From the NCBI GenBank assembly GCA_051294375.1, contig CM119269.1:186001-250000 (forward strand): a stretch of 64,000 nt of DNA, written 5' to 3'. A program made the translations under genes and the position numbers. This document shows positions 11,360 to 22,315 of this stretch, one piece after another. Source of the DNA: Paraspadella gotoi. Lineage: Eukaryota > Chaetognatha. Within the stretch, counting starts at the first letter, position 1. Each line of letters starts with the position of its first letter. The notes under the pieces are model-generated. The model saw nothing but the letters and a program-made list of their open reading frames with translations, was not told where the DNA came from and did not search any database.

Positions 11360-11921
11360 TTTAATGTTAATGCTCAAACTCAAACTAATGTGCAAACTAT
11401 TACAGGTTAAAATGACATTCTATATTAGCAGTTTCACTAAAGCCTGTCTAAAGATAGTCTTACATCTTGAGTCGAGATATATTATATTATATTATATTAT
11501 ATTAAAACAAAGATATGATGTGAAATCATCCTTGATTTACATAGTTTAATCAAAAAACCGAAAATGTATTTATATTATTATTTTTTTGTTGACCAGTAAT
11601 TTATATTGAAAAATAAAACTTGGTGCTAAGCTATCGAGCGATTATTTTTTTTTTTTAACTAAGAGAAGGTTGATATTTGAAATCTTGTCTCTTGAAGCTA
11701 ATTGGATGAAACCGGTTGAAAGATTTCATAATGAGCCTAATTTTTGCCTATAAAAGAATATTTTTTTAAAATTATAGCTCAAACTGGTCATTTGAAAGGG
11801 AGGTTTATAACAGAACTCCCATTATTTCTTACCATTATTATAAATAAGCAGCATTTGTATTCTCAAATATTTTTTAAATACTTGATAAATTTTTTTTAAT
11901 ACAGATTGCAATATTGCAAAA
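11360..11921. other. 5' flank of the cationic-peptide gene
   Basis: AT-rich, with a TATAT/ATTATATT run at about 11,478-11,505. I cannot point to a convincing TATA box or start site within the last 100 bases, and an upstream non-coding exon is possible. Confidence 0.4.
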
Positions 11922-12003
11922 ATGCAGAGGATATTTATTATTTGTTTTGCAGTGGTCAGCATGGTTGGATTCCTTTTGGCTGAAACCTCGTTTAAAACTA
12001 TAG
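11922..12003 (+). CDS. Exon 1 of a secreted cationic-peptide precursor (signal peptide)
   Basis: From the ATG at 11,922 the frame gives 27 codons: a basic start (MQR), a long hydrophobic core rich in Ile, Phe and Val, and a small-residue/acidic boundary (LLAET) fitting a signal peptidase site near residue 20. The exon ends in phase 1 at a GT donor (ATAG/GTAAAT). The only in-phase partner I found is the exon opening at 13,902 after TTCCTGCAG; it begins in phase 2 and restores one frame. Signal peptide plus acidic and basic blocks in exon 2 imply a secreted, proteolytically processed product. No exon 1 was found for the other two exon 2 copies, which fits their being assembly duplicates of one gene. 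ORF-based searches miss this exon because of its size. Confidence 0.6.
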
Positions 12004-13901
12004 GTAAATTGAATACCTAATGATGAAAGTTAGTGATAATGATAGTAATAAAAGTTAATGAAAATACCTAATGCAACCTAATGAACCAGCATTTTCTGAA
12101 TATAACCATAAGGAATAAAATACTCAGTAAGGCGGGCCAAAATTTATCACTTTTTACTATTAGGATTTCTGTAATACAAAGTTATTTTGTCCTTTATATA
12201 TTTAATCAATTTTTCCTATCCTTAAAAAATCCGTATCACTTTTTCTCTTTTTTGTGACGCATCGGGTGCATTTAAAGAAAAAAATTTAATTTTAATTTTT
12301 ATCTTAAATATTAACTTAATCATGTTAAGACGAAAGAACACACTATTTTTACTTATAGGAACAGGTTAAAAACCAACAGAAGTCCGGTATAAATATTGTT
12401 AATAAGTTTATTAAAGATCATTAAAATTAAAAAAATTAAGATTTATCTTATAGTTAAATGCATGGAAGCTATTTTATATTATTATATATTATACTATATA
12501 AGGTTAAAAAAATTTAATAGAGCTTAAAAAATTAGATGAAAGTTATTATTATAACTTTTTAAAATTTTAATGATTCCTTTATAAAAATTAAAAAAAACTA
12601 TAAAATTTAATGAATGATGATTTTAAGGTTTTTTTCTAATTTTAGTCAATTTATCATTAAAATTTTTAAAATTTGTAGTACTAACCTTTATCTAACTTTT
12701 TAATCTTTATCAGAATCCAATTTTGAAAATTTAAATTCTTTAAAAAAATTTTAGGCATTTCTTATATATTGTTAAATATTAAAATGCATCCATGCTTGAG
12801 GAAAATTAATTTAATTAAAATCTAACAGCATAAGTCAATTTGGTTGTAAAAGGACGAAAGATGTGAAATTCTGACCCGCCCTAATATATATTTATATTAT
12901 TGCTTGTTATTGCCATTTATTTTAAACGCATATAGAATATCTATATGCTTTGATTATTTTATTAAGATACCAATTTTAACCCTGAACAAATTAAGAACTT
13001 TGTTCTAGAACATTTTTATTGAACCAAGTGGTTTTGACGAACTCTTGCAGCCGGCGCGCCGTCTGGAAAAAGTTGGCGATATCGTAAATTCGCCATAATT
13101 ATTCCTATTCTTAATCGCCTTCTTAATAATATAACATACAACTAGGAACATTAACATATTTAGTAGTGATTTTAAGCTCTAAACCGGCACAGAGCAAATT
13201 CAACCAATGTTGCATTCTTTTTTGTAGCGCAGCGTATTGTCAGGACATGAGAAAAATAAAACCTATCTCAGAAAGAGAAAGCATCAGTGATTATTTTAGT
13301 ATATTATTAAAAGACATTCAATAACTTTTTGCCTATAAAATCTAATTGTAAATACTATTCTAAGTTTTGATTCACTACCCTGTATCTTTTTTAACTAGTG
13401 AAGCATAGTATAACGTTGAAGCTTTTAAATATTTATCAGTGTATAAGCAATGAAAAATATTGGAGAAAAAAAATCATCATCATCAAAATGTTATGGTTTT
13501 TATAGTTTTTGCTATTTTGATCAACAAAATATAAGAATTTGGAAATTAGGTAATAATATTTATTTTTATTTTTTTAAGCTGTATCAGAATCCGTTTTTAA
13601 AAATTGTATCTCTGGAGGAATCTCTAACCTTATTTATATTACAGAACTCTTAGTTTTTAGCTTGTTTTGCCTTAATACTCTGACAAACTCCTCAACTGAA
13701 AAAGTAATTATTTTCGACTTAACAAAAAATAATAGAATCGTTACATTATTTACATAACAATACCCTAATTATATTCCCGCCAGTTTGAGATTAATCTAAT
13801 TATTTGTTAATGAATTAATTAATTAATCTATTTTTAACTTATTAATTAATTAATTAATTTATTAAATTAATTACTAAATTAACCTAATTATATTCCTGCA
13901 G
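12004..13901 (+). other. Intron of the cationic-peptide gene
   Basis: About 1.9 kb, AT-rich, bounded by GTAAAT and TGCAG. It contains TTAATTAA runs near 13,800-13,880 and, at about 13,757-13,800, a partial repeat of the exon 2 boundary (CGCCAGTTTGAGATTAATC). No other coding segment was recognised. Confidence 0.5.
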
Positions 13902-14189
13902 ACGAACATATTGCCAGTTTGAGATCAATCCTGAGAAACATTCAAGACTCAGATCTGATGGCTGTCGAAAAAGGTTTTGAGAATGAAATGGAAAAACGTG
14001 AAGACCGCACAGTAAAAGACGATGATGACGATGATGACGACGCTGGCGTTCCGAACAACCATCGCCAAAAAGCGCTTACAGGCACAGATTAAGAAAAGGA
14101 AGATTCGGAACAACAAGAAGGAGATTTAGATTATTTAGATTTAGATATCGAAAGAACAAAAGCGTTTCAGGTTAATTTTGGGTTCCTAG
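13902..14189 (+). CDS. Exon 2 of the cationic-peptide precursor (acidic pro-region and Arg-rich C-terminus), frame disturbed in this copy
   Basis: After the acceptor at 13,901 the frame reads an acidic pro-region with basic pairs (EKR), then eight consecutive Asp, then AGVPN. In this copy one-base insertions near 14,057 and 14,071 and two near 14,175 break the frame. The copy at 18,581 lacks them and reads on through AKKR into an Arg-rich tail ending GNLGS-stop, homologous to the TAG at 14,187. Taking that tail, the precursor would be about 121 residues. Between the AKKR lysines and the last Lys, 17 of 31 residues are Arg or Lys and none is acidic; aromatic residues alternate with Arg. Known families with this layout include Hydra arminins and spider latarcins, but I see no alignable similarity. 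Most likely a host-defence peptide; a venom or signalling peptide is possible. Confidence 0.6.
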
Positions 14190-14299
14190 TATCAATATGG
14201 AGTAAGCGGTCTGTAGTGAAAGTTAGGTACGAAAATTCTAAAGGTTAATTATGAACAACATACCATCAGTAAACATTAATTTGTAAAAAAAATTAATTT

Positions 14300-14755
14300 T
14301 ATGTTTTTTTTTAAATTTTCTCAGTTAGGCTAATATTTATATATAGTACTATTCCTTATAAAATCGAAAAAATTTCAAAATAGGCTTTTCTTAATATTGA
14401 TTGCAGATTTGAATTCCTCGTCAAAAGTTGATAAAATAAAATATAAATTATTTTTTTAAAAATTCTTTCATTAAGTGGGTTGAAAATTACAAAAACTATA
14501 GTTAATATATAAACAAGTTAATTTTCAGCTTAAACATATAGCATTTTCTAATTTTTGACCCACTTAATGAAGGAATTTTTTTAAAAAGAGTTATATTTCT
14601 TTTTATCAACTTTTTATGACGAATCCAAATCTGCAAAAAAAATTTAGAAAAAAACTGTTTTTGAAATTTTAACATTTATTGGATTAGTACTAGTATAAAT
14701 ATAGCCAACTGCGTAAATTATAAAATTTATTATAAATTTTTTTTATACATAATGT
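14300..14755. mobile_element. Long inverted repeat (MITE-like) behind the peptide gene
   Basis: The arms, about 14,320-14,490 and 14,548-14,735, are reverse complements with modest divergence around a ~57-base spacer. Examples are TTCATTAAGTGGGTTGAAAA against TTTTTGACCCACTTAATGAA, and CAGTTAGGCTAATATTTATA against the right outer end. It starts ~110 bases after the stop codon, so it may be inside the 3' UTR. Copies: 18,780-19,040, with the hairpin replaced by N, and 25,220-25,700. Confidence 0.65.
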
Positions 14756-15029
14756 TCATTAGTATAATGTTTGTTCGTTCCTCACTTTTAGAATTTTAAT
14801 TAAAGTTAAATTTAGAAATTTTACTACGCGCTTAATATGGAGCCCTTGAAATACCTTATTTTATTTGTAATTTCACCATCTTTATCGATTCGTCTTTTCA
14901 TGGGCTATCTTTTGGTATTAGTTTCAAAAAAAAATTATCCTAGGGTGTTACAGGAAGCGTCAAAGTGATACGAGCATCAATGTATTATATTTTTTATAAA
15001 ATTATTTGCTGTTAAATGATGATAGAAAC
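14756..15029. other. AT-rich spacer
   Basis: Unremarkable AT-rich DNA repeated at 19,040-19,320 and 25,710-26,040. No gene signal. Confidence 0.5.
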
Positions 15030-15530
15030 CAGTATGGTGGGACAAAAATCCACCCAACCGTTCATCAGCGCGCCATTGGTGCCTCCTCTTCATTCGTGAG
15101 CCCGACTTCCGAACACAACAGCAAACAACAACACTTTTCCAGGCGCACATGCCCTCAACCTGGCGATGCACTTTTCCGCCAACAAACACATCAGGCGACA
15201 TCTGCCTCAACTTGGTGCACACCACTTTCCACCAACAACAATTCACTGAAGAGACGTAACAGACTTCTCCCTACGGGAGTGGGGGCTGTATGGTGGACTA
15301 AAATCCACCAACCGTTCATCAACGGCCATTTTGGTGCAAAGGCAAGTCATTCGCTTCCCAACCCAAAGGTCTGTGGTTCTAGCCCGGTGCCGCCTAGCAG
15401 TTAAGTGGGACGGGGGCGCTTAAACCCCCTGCTTAACTCGGTGTTACAGCCTGATCCGAAAGCTCAGGGACTGCTTATATTGACGGTTTCATATCACTAA
15501 CACATAATAATAATTACTGTCTCTTCACCA
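15030..15530 (+). repeat. Compound SINE-like repeat with a 48-bp tandem pair inside
   Basis: Bases 15,288-15,530 match an isolated repeat at 55,950-56,195: GGTGGACTAAAATCCACC (a perfect 6-bp-stem palindrome), a B-box-like GGTTCTAGCCC, GGGCGCTTAA, then GTGTTACAGCCTGATCC and CTGTCTCTTCA at the end. Bases 15,033-15,090 repeat the first ~55 bases of that unit. Between them two 48-bp units (CAGGCGACATGCCTCAAC...) lie in tandem. Copies at 19,330-19,790 and 26,050-26,560 belong to the same locus. Confidence 0.55.
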
Positions 15531-16349
15531 GTTGTAATTGTAATTTTTTTATAAATTTAATTAATATATTTTGTGCGGAATTATTTATACTTAATTTCAG
15601 TTTAAAAGCTAAACCATAATTAGCGTGTTTTTTTCTACTCAACTAATTTTTTCAAAATCAATGAAATAACCCACTGCTGTTTGCAAATGACAGCATATTT
15701 CTACCGGCGCTTTGTAAAAATTGTCACCATGTATATGCACATTTAAAGTTTTATATCTGTTCTTTTAAGTTTCTTAAAATATTTTTTTATTGTGAAATTT
15801 CTAAGTTTAATTTTTTTTTTTTAATATGAATGAAAAAAAGTTCTAAAACTTTATTTGAGCAGGAATAAGTTGTTCTTATTTTTATTTTGTTTTTAGCATA
15901 TATTTTATTCAAAACTAATTTTAAAGTTATTTACTTAAGTGATAATTGCCATGCATTAAATAAAATAAAATTTTTAGCTTAAAACTATAAAAAAGTTTTG
16001 AACAAGTTTTCTTATCGTAAATAATTATCGTCATTTTTATTTGCTGTTGTTTTCCTGCTTAGTAGATCAGTCCTAAATCCGGGGGTTTTAAATGGTATGC
16101 AAGTCTTAATTGTAATAAATAATTGGAGAAATGTTTCACTGTTTTAAAAGTCAATAGTCATTTCTTAGTAAAATTACAACAACAATTTTCACCATATTTT
16201 CTATCTCTTTATAGCAGCTGAATTGTGTTAGTCGACTTATTTATTTGACCCTGCAAAAGGCTAGTCTATTTTTATTGGTTAAGTAATTTGTTGGAATAAA
16301 CTTAGATAAAACCATTTTACATTATAATCTATAAACAAAAAAACTTAAA
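15531..16349. other. AT-rich gene-free stretch
   Basis: Repeated at 19,800-20,780 (with two gaps) and 26,560-27,375. I see nothing in it beyond homopolymer runs. Confidence 0.5.
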
Positions 16350-16545
16350 AAAATGAGAAAGAAAGAAAGAAAGAAAAGAACAAGAAAGAAAGAAAGAAAG
16401 AAGAAAACGAAAAAGATGAAAAACAAGCTTTTTGTTGGGTCAAATGCACGAATGAAAGTCTTTTCGATGATGACGTATCAGAAATCGAATCTCTCTCTCT
16501 CTCTCTCTTCTCGTCCTGTCTCGTCTCTCTCTTTTTTTTTCTTTC
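16350..16545. repeat. (GAAA)n and (CT)n microsatellites
   Basis: AAAGAAAG repeats at 16,355-16,415, a conserved GATGATGACGT-like link, then (CT)n at 16,490-16,545. The same pair recurs at 20,785-21,050 and 27,380-27,560 with different lengths. Confidence 0.85.
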
Positions 16546-17149
16546 TCTCCTCTTCGCCTAAAATTGCCATTCAATCATCCCATTCATACATTTTCCCTCA
16601 AGTCTCCATCATTCAACTTCTTTGATCCGATTAATCTTTACATATAACAGATATGGAAAACGTACATTTTATGAAAAGTCATGAGTTACTGTTAAGATTC
16701 ATGCAAAATGCAAAATGTAAAATGTAAAAAGTAGTTTATGCGGAATAAAAAAAACTTATCTGTAACTGTTTTTAACGCGTGGGAACCAGTATTGGAGTTT
16801 TGTAAGCAAGGTTGGAATGTTCTCAAAAAAGCACGAAATAAGGCTTTTCTTAAGTTTTCTGCAACGTTCTGGCTTGGGATTGAGAGACGCCTAAACTTGT
16901 CGGGTAAAGAGTTCATATCTTTACTTGAGTTAGTCCTTCGGGTTTTGTTTGTCGTGGCGATCTTAAAGTACATTTTTGAAAAGTGAAACATAAGAATAGA
17001 ATGAGAAAGAAAACTAATTGGCAGATGAAAAGGAAAGAAATAACAAAACTGGGAGCAAAAATATTATTTAAGGCACATCATAAGAAAAATTCAAAGCCAG
17101 GACAGCAAGTACGAAAAGAGGACAGAGGAAAAATGGATAGGGAAAGAAG
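16546..17149. other. Gene-free duplicated stretch
   Basis: Present also at 21,050-21,590 and 27,560-28,140. The minus-strand open frame at 16,692-16,991 is not maintained in those copies (frameshifts), so I do not call it. Confidence 0.5.
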
Positions 17150-17340
17150 CGGAGAGAGGAGAGACGAGAGAGCGAGAGAGAGAGAGAGAGGACCGAAATA
17201 GGAGCATGAAAACACTTCTCCATAAATGGTTTGGATTTCAGAATCCTTGGAGAGAGCGAAGACGGAAGGCGCGCATGCGAAAGAGAAGAGAGAGAGAGCA
17301 GCAGACGAAGAGAGAGAGAGAGAGAGCGGCAAGAGGCGAG
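17150..17340. repeat. GA-rich repeat; site where the LINE insertion is absent
   Basis: GAGAGA runs around GACCGAAATAGGAGCATGAAAAC. In the 21,595-22,315 and 3,005-3,735 copies a ~720-bp LINE fragment sits in this GA tract; here and at 28,140 it does not. Confidence 0.6.
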
Positions 17341-18203
17341 TGTGTCAGTTCAGGAAAGAGTGTCACATAGGGAGAGCGTCCTCTAGACGATGATAAACGC
17401 GAGGAGAGAAAAAAGAGAGAGAAAGAAAAATGGCGAATTCAAAGTGTTTTATCGCATTAGTTATTGGCGTAATTGTTTAGCGATAATGCGATAATCCTTG
17501 TCATGAATTTAACTCTAAGTGATAGACTCTTTTTTAAAGAAAATTTAAATATAAGGATCGGTCGATCAATGACCTTTGAAAAATCAAAACAAATGTTACG
17601 GCGGACGCATGATTTTTATTTCTTGCAGTTCTGGTAAAACAGGGTTTAGCGCTTTAAACATAAGAAGTCTTTAAGTAGGTTGCATTAGGTTTTTGAGTAA
17701 GAAATCATTTGCAGCAGCAATATTGGCCGAACAAAAGTTTGAATAAAATTTTAAAAAAAAAGAAAACTTGCGGAAATAAAAAAAGAGAAAACATTTTATT
17801 TTGAAGAAGCTAACACCAAATTCTAAATGATGCTCTTTTTGTCATCTTCTATGTCATGTACAGCAAATGTTAAATTGTATTTGTTGCACATTGAGGCACA
17901 GTAATTATTTGAAGATGGCCTTTCATATTGTTAAACGGTCTAGTGAAGGAATAAAACGAAGGAAAAAATTTTTGGCGAGAACTTGTAAAAACTGGTCACA
18001 CTGGCTTTCAGCGTCGTTAAGAGATGGAAACTTAAAAAAATAAACGATGCAAGGCATATTAATCAGGTTGTATTGAAATTCTGTAACTTTAACTGTAAAA
18101 ATTTGTACAAATGAAGCCCTGAAAAAAATGACAGAGGTATAGAAATATTGGGTATAGGCCGAGATAAATTGTTTTTTTATCAATCGTCTGCGTCTGTGTT
18201 TTT
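17341..18203. other. Gene-free duplicated stretch
   Basis: AT-rich; matches 28,330-29,123. This copy has many extra bases and looks less polished. No exon is recognised. Confidence 0.5.
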
Positions 18204-18555
18204 AGGTCGGGATCTGGCTTTGCAGCAGGGATCCCGACTCTATATCGACTTTGTTGGTCTGCTCGCGCGTCTGCACCCTGATTGATTTACGTCGGGGCAC
18301 TCACTGTATATTGCAGTGGTCAGACATCGAGATTATGATAAAAGTATGCGAAAAAAAGATGGATGTCCGTCCGTTCGCGGGTCCGTGGTCCGGTCCGGTC
18401 CGTCGTCGCGTCCTCCGTCGTCCGTCCTCCTGGGCCGTCCGGGTCCCGTGCCACGCTGGTGAGCAAAAAACAGCCAATTACTGCGGTGCCATTGGTGTTT
18501 TTGCTAAGTGGAGACGGCACGGACTGGACGGACGGACGACGGCATCTCCTCTCTG
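18204..18555. mobile_element. HINE-like element, family 1, left end (cut by gap)
   Basis: The same insertion as 29,124. The terminal stem-loop is readable but inflated by extra G bases (AGGTCGGGATCTGGC...GGGATCCCGAC), followed by the CCGTCCGT-rich tract. A gap at 18,556-18,580 then joins it to exon 2 of the peptide gene, which is almost certainly a false join. Confidence 0.6.
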
Positions 18556-18580
18556 NNNNNNNNNNNNNNNNNNNNNNNNN

Positions 18581-18734
18581 TGATGACGACGCTGGCGTTC
18601 CGAACACCATCGCCAAAAAGCGTTACAGGCCAAGATTAAGAAAAGGAAGATTCGGAACAACAAGAAGGAGATTTAGATTATTTAGATTTAGATATCGAAA
18701 GAACAAAGCGGTTTCAGGTAATTTGGGTTCCTAG
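18581..18734 (+). CDS. Exon 2 of the cationic-peptide precursor, intact C-terminal part
   Basis: Best-preserved copy. It starts at the gap edge inside the Asp run, so the signal peptide and most of the acidic region are missing. It then reads AGVPNTIAKKR, an Arg-rich stretch including RLRKGRFG and FRLFRFRYRK, and a short neutral end GNLGS before TAG at 18,732. The dibasic AKKR is a plausible processing point releasing a peptide of about 36 residues; a later RKGR could give a shorter one. Net charge would be about +15. There is no cysteine, so a linear amphipathic peptide is expected. The RFG string lacks the following basic residue needed for a canonical amidated RFamide. Compared with 13,902-14,189 the nucleotide sequence is nearly identical apart from indels, so this is the same gene and not an independent paralogue. 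Confidence 0.65.
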
Positions 18735-18824
18735 TATCAATATGGAGTAAGGCGTAGTGAAAGTTAGGTACGAAAATTCTAAAGGTTAATTATGAACAAC
18801 ATACCATCAGTAAACATTAATTTG

Positions 18825-18976
18825 NNNNNNNNNNNNNNNNNNNNNNNNNNNNNNNNNNNNNNNNNNNNNNNNNNNNNNNNNNNNNNNNNNNNNNNNNNNN
18901 NNNNNNNNNNNNNNNNNNNNNNNNNNNNNNNNNNNNNNNNNNNNNNNNNNNNNNNNNNNNNNNNNNNNNNNNNNNN
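18825..18976. other. Assembly gap (152 N) over the inverted repeat
   Basis: The missing bases correspond to the centre of the inverted repeat seen at 14,300-14,755; the hairpin probably broke the assembly. Confidence 0.95.
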
Positions 18977-19329
18977 TTTTAACATTTATTGGATTAGTAC
19001 TAGTATAAATATAGCCAACTGCGTAAATTATAAAATTTATTATAAATTTTTTTTTATACATAAATGTTCATTAGTATAATGTTGTTCGTTCCTCACTTTT
19101 AGAATTTTAATTAAAGTTAAATTTAGAAATTTTACTACGCCTTAATATGGAGCCTTGAAATACCTTATTTTATTTGTAATTCACATCTTTATCGATTCGT
19201 CTTTTCATGGGCTATCTTTTGGTATTAGTTTCAAAAAAAAAATTATCCTAGGGTGTTACAGAAGCGTCAAAGTGATACGAGCATCAATTATTATATTTTT
19301 AATAAAATTATTTGTGTTAAATGATAGAA

Positions 19330-19790
19330 ACCAGTATGGTGGACAAAAATCCACCAACCGTTCATCAGCGGCCATTGGTGCTCTCTTCATTGGTGAGCCC
19401 GACTTCCGAACACAACAGCAACAACAACACTTTCAGGCGACATGCCTCAACCTGGCGATGCACTTTCCGCCAACAACACATCAGGCGACATGCCTCAACT
19501 TGGTGACACACTTTCCACCAACAACAATTCACTGAAGAGACGTAACAGACTTCTCCCTACGGGAGTGGGGGATGTATGGTGGACTAAAATCCACCAACCG
19601 TTCATCAACGGCCATTGGTGCCAAAGGCAAGTCATTCGCTTCCCAACCCAAAGGTCTGTGGTTCTAGCCCGGTGGCCGCCTAGCAGTTAAGTGGGACGGG
19701 GCGCTTAACCCCCCCTGTAACTCGGTGTTACAGCCTGATCCGAAGCTCAGGGACTGCTTATATTGAACGGTTCTATCACTAACACATAAT
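19330..19790 (+). repeat. Compound SINE-like repeat, second copy of the locus
   Basis: Cleaner version of 15,030-15,530. The 48-bp tandem pair stays open in one frame, giving SGDMPQPGDALSANN and SGDMPQLGDTLSTNN, then SLKRRNR. Confidence 0.55.
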
Positions 19791-19899
19791 AATAATTACT
19801 GTCTCTTCACCAGTTGTAATTGTAATTTTTTTATAAATTTAATTAATATAATTTGTGCGGAATTATTATACTTAATTTCAGTTTAAAAGCTAAACCATA

Positions 19900-20431
19900 N
19901 NNNNNNNNNNNNNNNNNNNNNNNNNNNNNNNNNNNNNNNNNNNNNNNNNNNNNNNNNNNNNNNNNNNNNNNNNNNNNNNNNNNNNNNNNNNNNNNNNNNN
20001 NNNNNNNNNNNNNNNNNNNNNNNAGAGAGAGATCTGTCATTTAGCAAACCAGAATGTTATTTCATGGTGATTTTAAAAAATTAGTTGAGTAGAAAAAACA
20101 ATCGCTAATAAGTTTTATATCTTCTTTTAAGTTTCTAAAATAGTTTTTTATTGTGAAATTTTTAAGTTTAATTTTTTTTTTAATATGAATGAAAAAAGTT
20201 CTNNNNNNNNNNNNNNNNNNNNNNNNNNNNNNNNNNNNNNNNNNNNNNNNNNNNNNNNNNNNNNNNNNNNNNNNNNNNNNNNNNNNNNNNNNNNNNNNNN
20301 NNNNNNNNNNNNNNNNNNNNNNNNNNNNNNNNNNNNNNNNNNNNNNNNNNNNNNNNNNNNNNNNNNNNNNNNNNNNNNNNNNNNNNNNNNNNNNNNNNNN
20401 NNNNNNNNNNNNNNNNNNNNNNNNNNNNNNN
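19900..20431. other. Two assembly gaps with 179 bases between
   Basis: N at 19,900-20,023 and 20,203-20,431. The intervening piece begins with GAGAGAGATC and is partly the reverse complement of about 15,590-15,660 (AACTAATTTTTTCAAAATC), so its orientation is doubtful. Confidence 0.7.
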
Positions 20432-20784
20432 CTATAAAAAGTTGAAAAGTTTTCTTATCGTAAATAATTATCGTCATTTTTATTTGCTGTTGTTTCCTGC
20501 TTAGTAGATCAGTCCTAAATCCGGGGGTTTTAATGGTATGCAAGTCTTAATTGTAATAAATAATTGGAGAAATGTTTCACTGTTTTAAAAGTCAATAGTC
20601 ATTTCTTAGTAAAATTACAAACAATTTTCACATATTTTCTATCTCTTTATAGCAGCTGAATTGTGTTAGTCGACTTATTTATTTGACCCTGCAAAAGGCT
20701 AGTCTATTTTTATTGGTTAAGTAATTGTTGAATAAACTTAGATAAAACCATTTTACATTATAATTATAACAAAAAAACTTAAAA

Positions 20785-20789
20785 AAATG

Positions 20790-20824
<35 letters not shown>

Positions 20825-20836
20825 AGAAAAAAGAAA

Positions 20837-20867
<31 letters not shown>

Positions 20868-21050
20868 AAATAAAGAAAAAAAAAAAACAAGAAAGGAAAG
20901 AAAGTAAGAAAAAAAGAAAAGAAAGAAGAAAAAGATTGAAAAAAAGCCTTTTATGGGTCAAATGCAATGAATCTTTTGATGATGACGTCAGAAATCGAGT
21001 CTCTCTCTCTCTCTCTCTCCTCTCTCTCTTCTTTTCTCTCTCTCTCTCGC
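20785..21050. repeat. (GAAA)n and (CT)n microsatellites
   Basis: Longer GAAA array (20,790-20,930) than in the other copies, then the conserved link and CT repeats. Confidence 0.9.
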
Positions 21051-21594
21051 TTAAATTCCATTCAATCATCCATCATACATTTTCCTCAAGTCTCATCATT
21101 CAACTTCTTTGATCCGATTAATCTTTACCATATAAGATATAAAGTACATTTATGAAAAGTCAATTACTTAAGATCATGCAAAATGAAAATGTAAAATGTA
21201 AAAAGTAGTTTAGCGGAATAAAAAAAACTATCTGTAACTTTTTAAACGCGTGGAACCAGTATTTGAGTTTTGTAACAAGGTTGGAATGTTCTCAACAGAC
21301 GAAATAAGGCTTTCTTAAGTTTTTCGCAACGGTTCTGGCTTGGGATTGAACCAAACTTCGGTAAAGAGTTCATATCTTTACTGAGTTAGTCTCGGGTTTG
21401 TTTTTGGGCGATCTTAAAGTACATTTTGAAAAGTAAAATAAAAATAAGAAAGAAAACTAAATTGCAGATGAAAATGAAAAAATAACAAACTGGGACAAAA
21501 TAATATTTAGCACATAATAAGAAAAAATCTCAAAGCCAGACAGCAAGTACGAAAAAGAGACAGAGAACAAAGTGGGAAAAAGGAGAGAGGAGAG

Positions 21595-22315
21595 TTGAAT
21601 ATGAATATGAATAACTAAACTGGGGCGCAATTTCTGTGGCCATGAGGTCATTTCGTTACGAAAACTAAGTTAATGGTAAAATTCTTTTAAAACTCATTAA
21701 AAATTAATTTTAAAAAACGTGAAAATCCAAATTTAAGACTATGTACAGACTTTCAATTGTTAGTACGTGATACTAAAACCATGAAAAAGGAAAAAATTAA
21801 TCAAAATTAACTAAAAAGATTGATAAGAGCTACAACTGTAAAAAAACGTTATGACGTAATTATGAACCATTCTTAAGAATAGAATTGAATCAATTCAATC
21901 ACAAGTATATTGGAACGGAAAAAAAAAAGAAAAAAAGAAAACTTCAAGACTCGCCATGACAGGTCAAATCTAAAATCTAAGGCAGATGTTGTCCCGACTC
22001 AGTTTCTCATAGCAGAGTATTGGTGGATATGTGTGTGTTCCATTTGTCGTTCTCTATGTGGTGACTGTCCTTTCCAAAACATTTCATTTCCTTGGTCACT
22101 TCATAATTATTTCTCTTCATTGCCTCTTATTCTCAATCTGTTCTTTTCATTCTGTTGTACCTGCTGCATCATACACAAGTTTTTGTAAGAGGTATGCATA
22201 GGCAGTTTTAGGTTTTTGGGCTCTTATATTTAGTTTTCCATTTTTCCATTAATACTTGTTTGTTGTAATCCATACCCAGACTGGAATAGTTTAAGACAGA
22301 CACGACCGACGAGAG
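21595..22315 (-). mobile_element. 5'-truncated LINE insertion, second copy
   Basis: Same insertion as 3,005-3,735, with its GAATAT tail at 21,598-21,615. The ORF2 remnant lies at about 21,950-22,290 and is more disrupted. The flanking GA-rich DNA is continuous in the copies at 17,150 and 28,140, which lack the insert. Confidence 0.6.

Noticed and set aside
16692-16991. 99-codon minus-strand frame
   Set aside because: The duplicates at about 21,190 and 27,740 carry frameshifts throughout and no family is recognisable.
18581-18734. RFamide neuropeptide precursor
   Set aside because: RFG is present once but not followed by a basic residue for amidation processing, and no repeated peptide copies exist.
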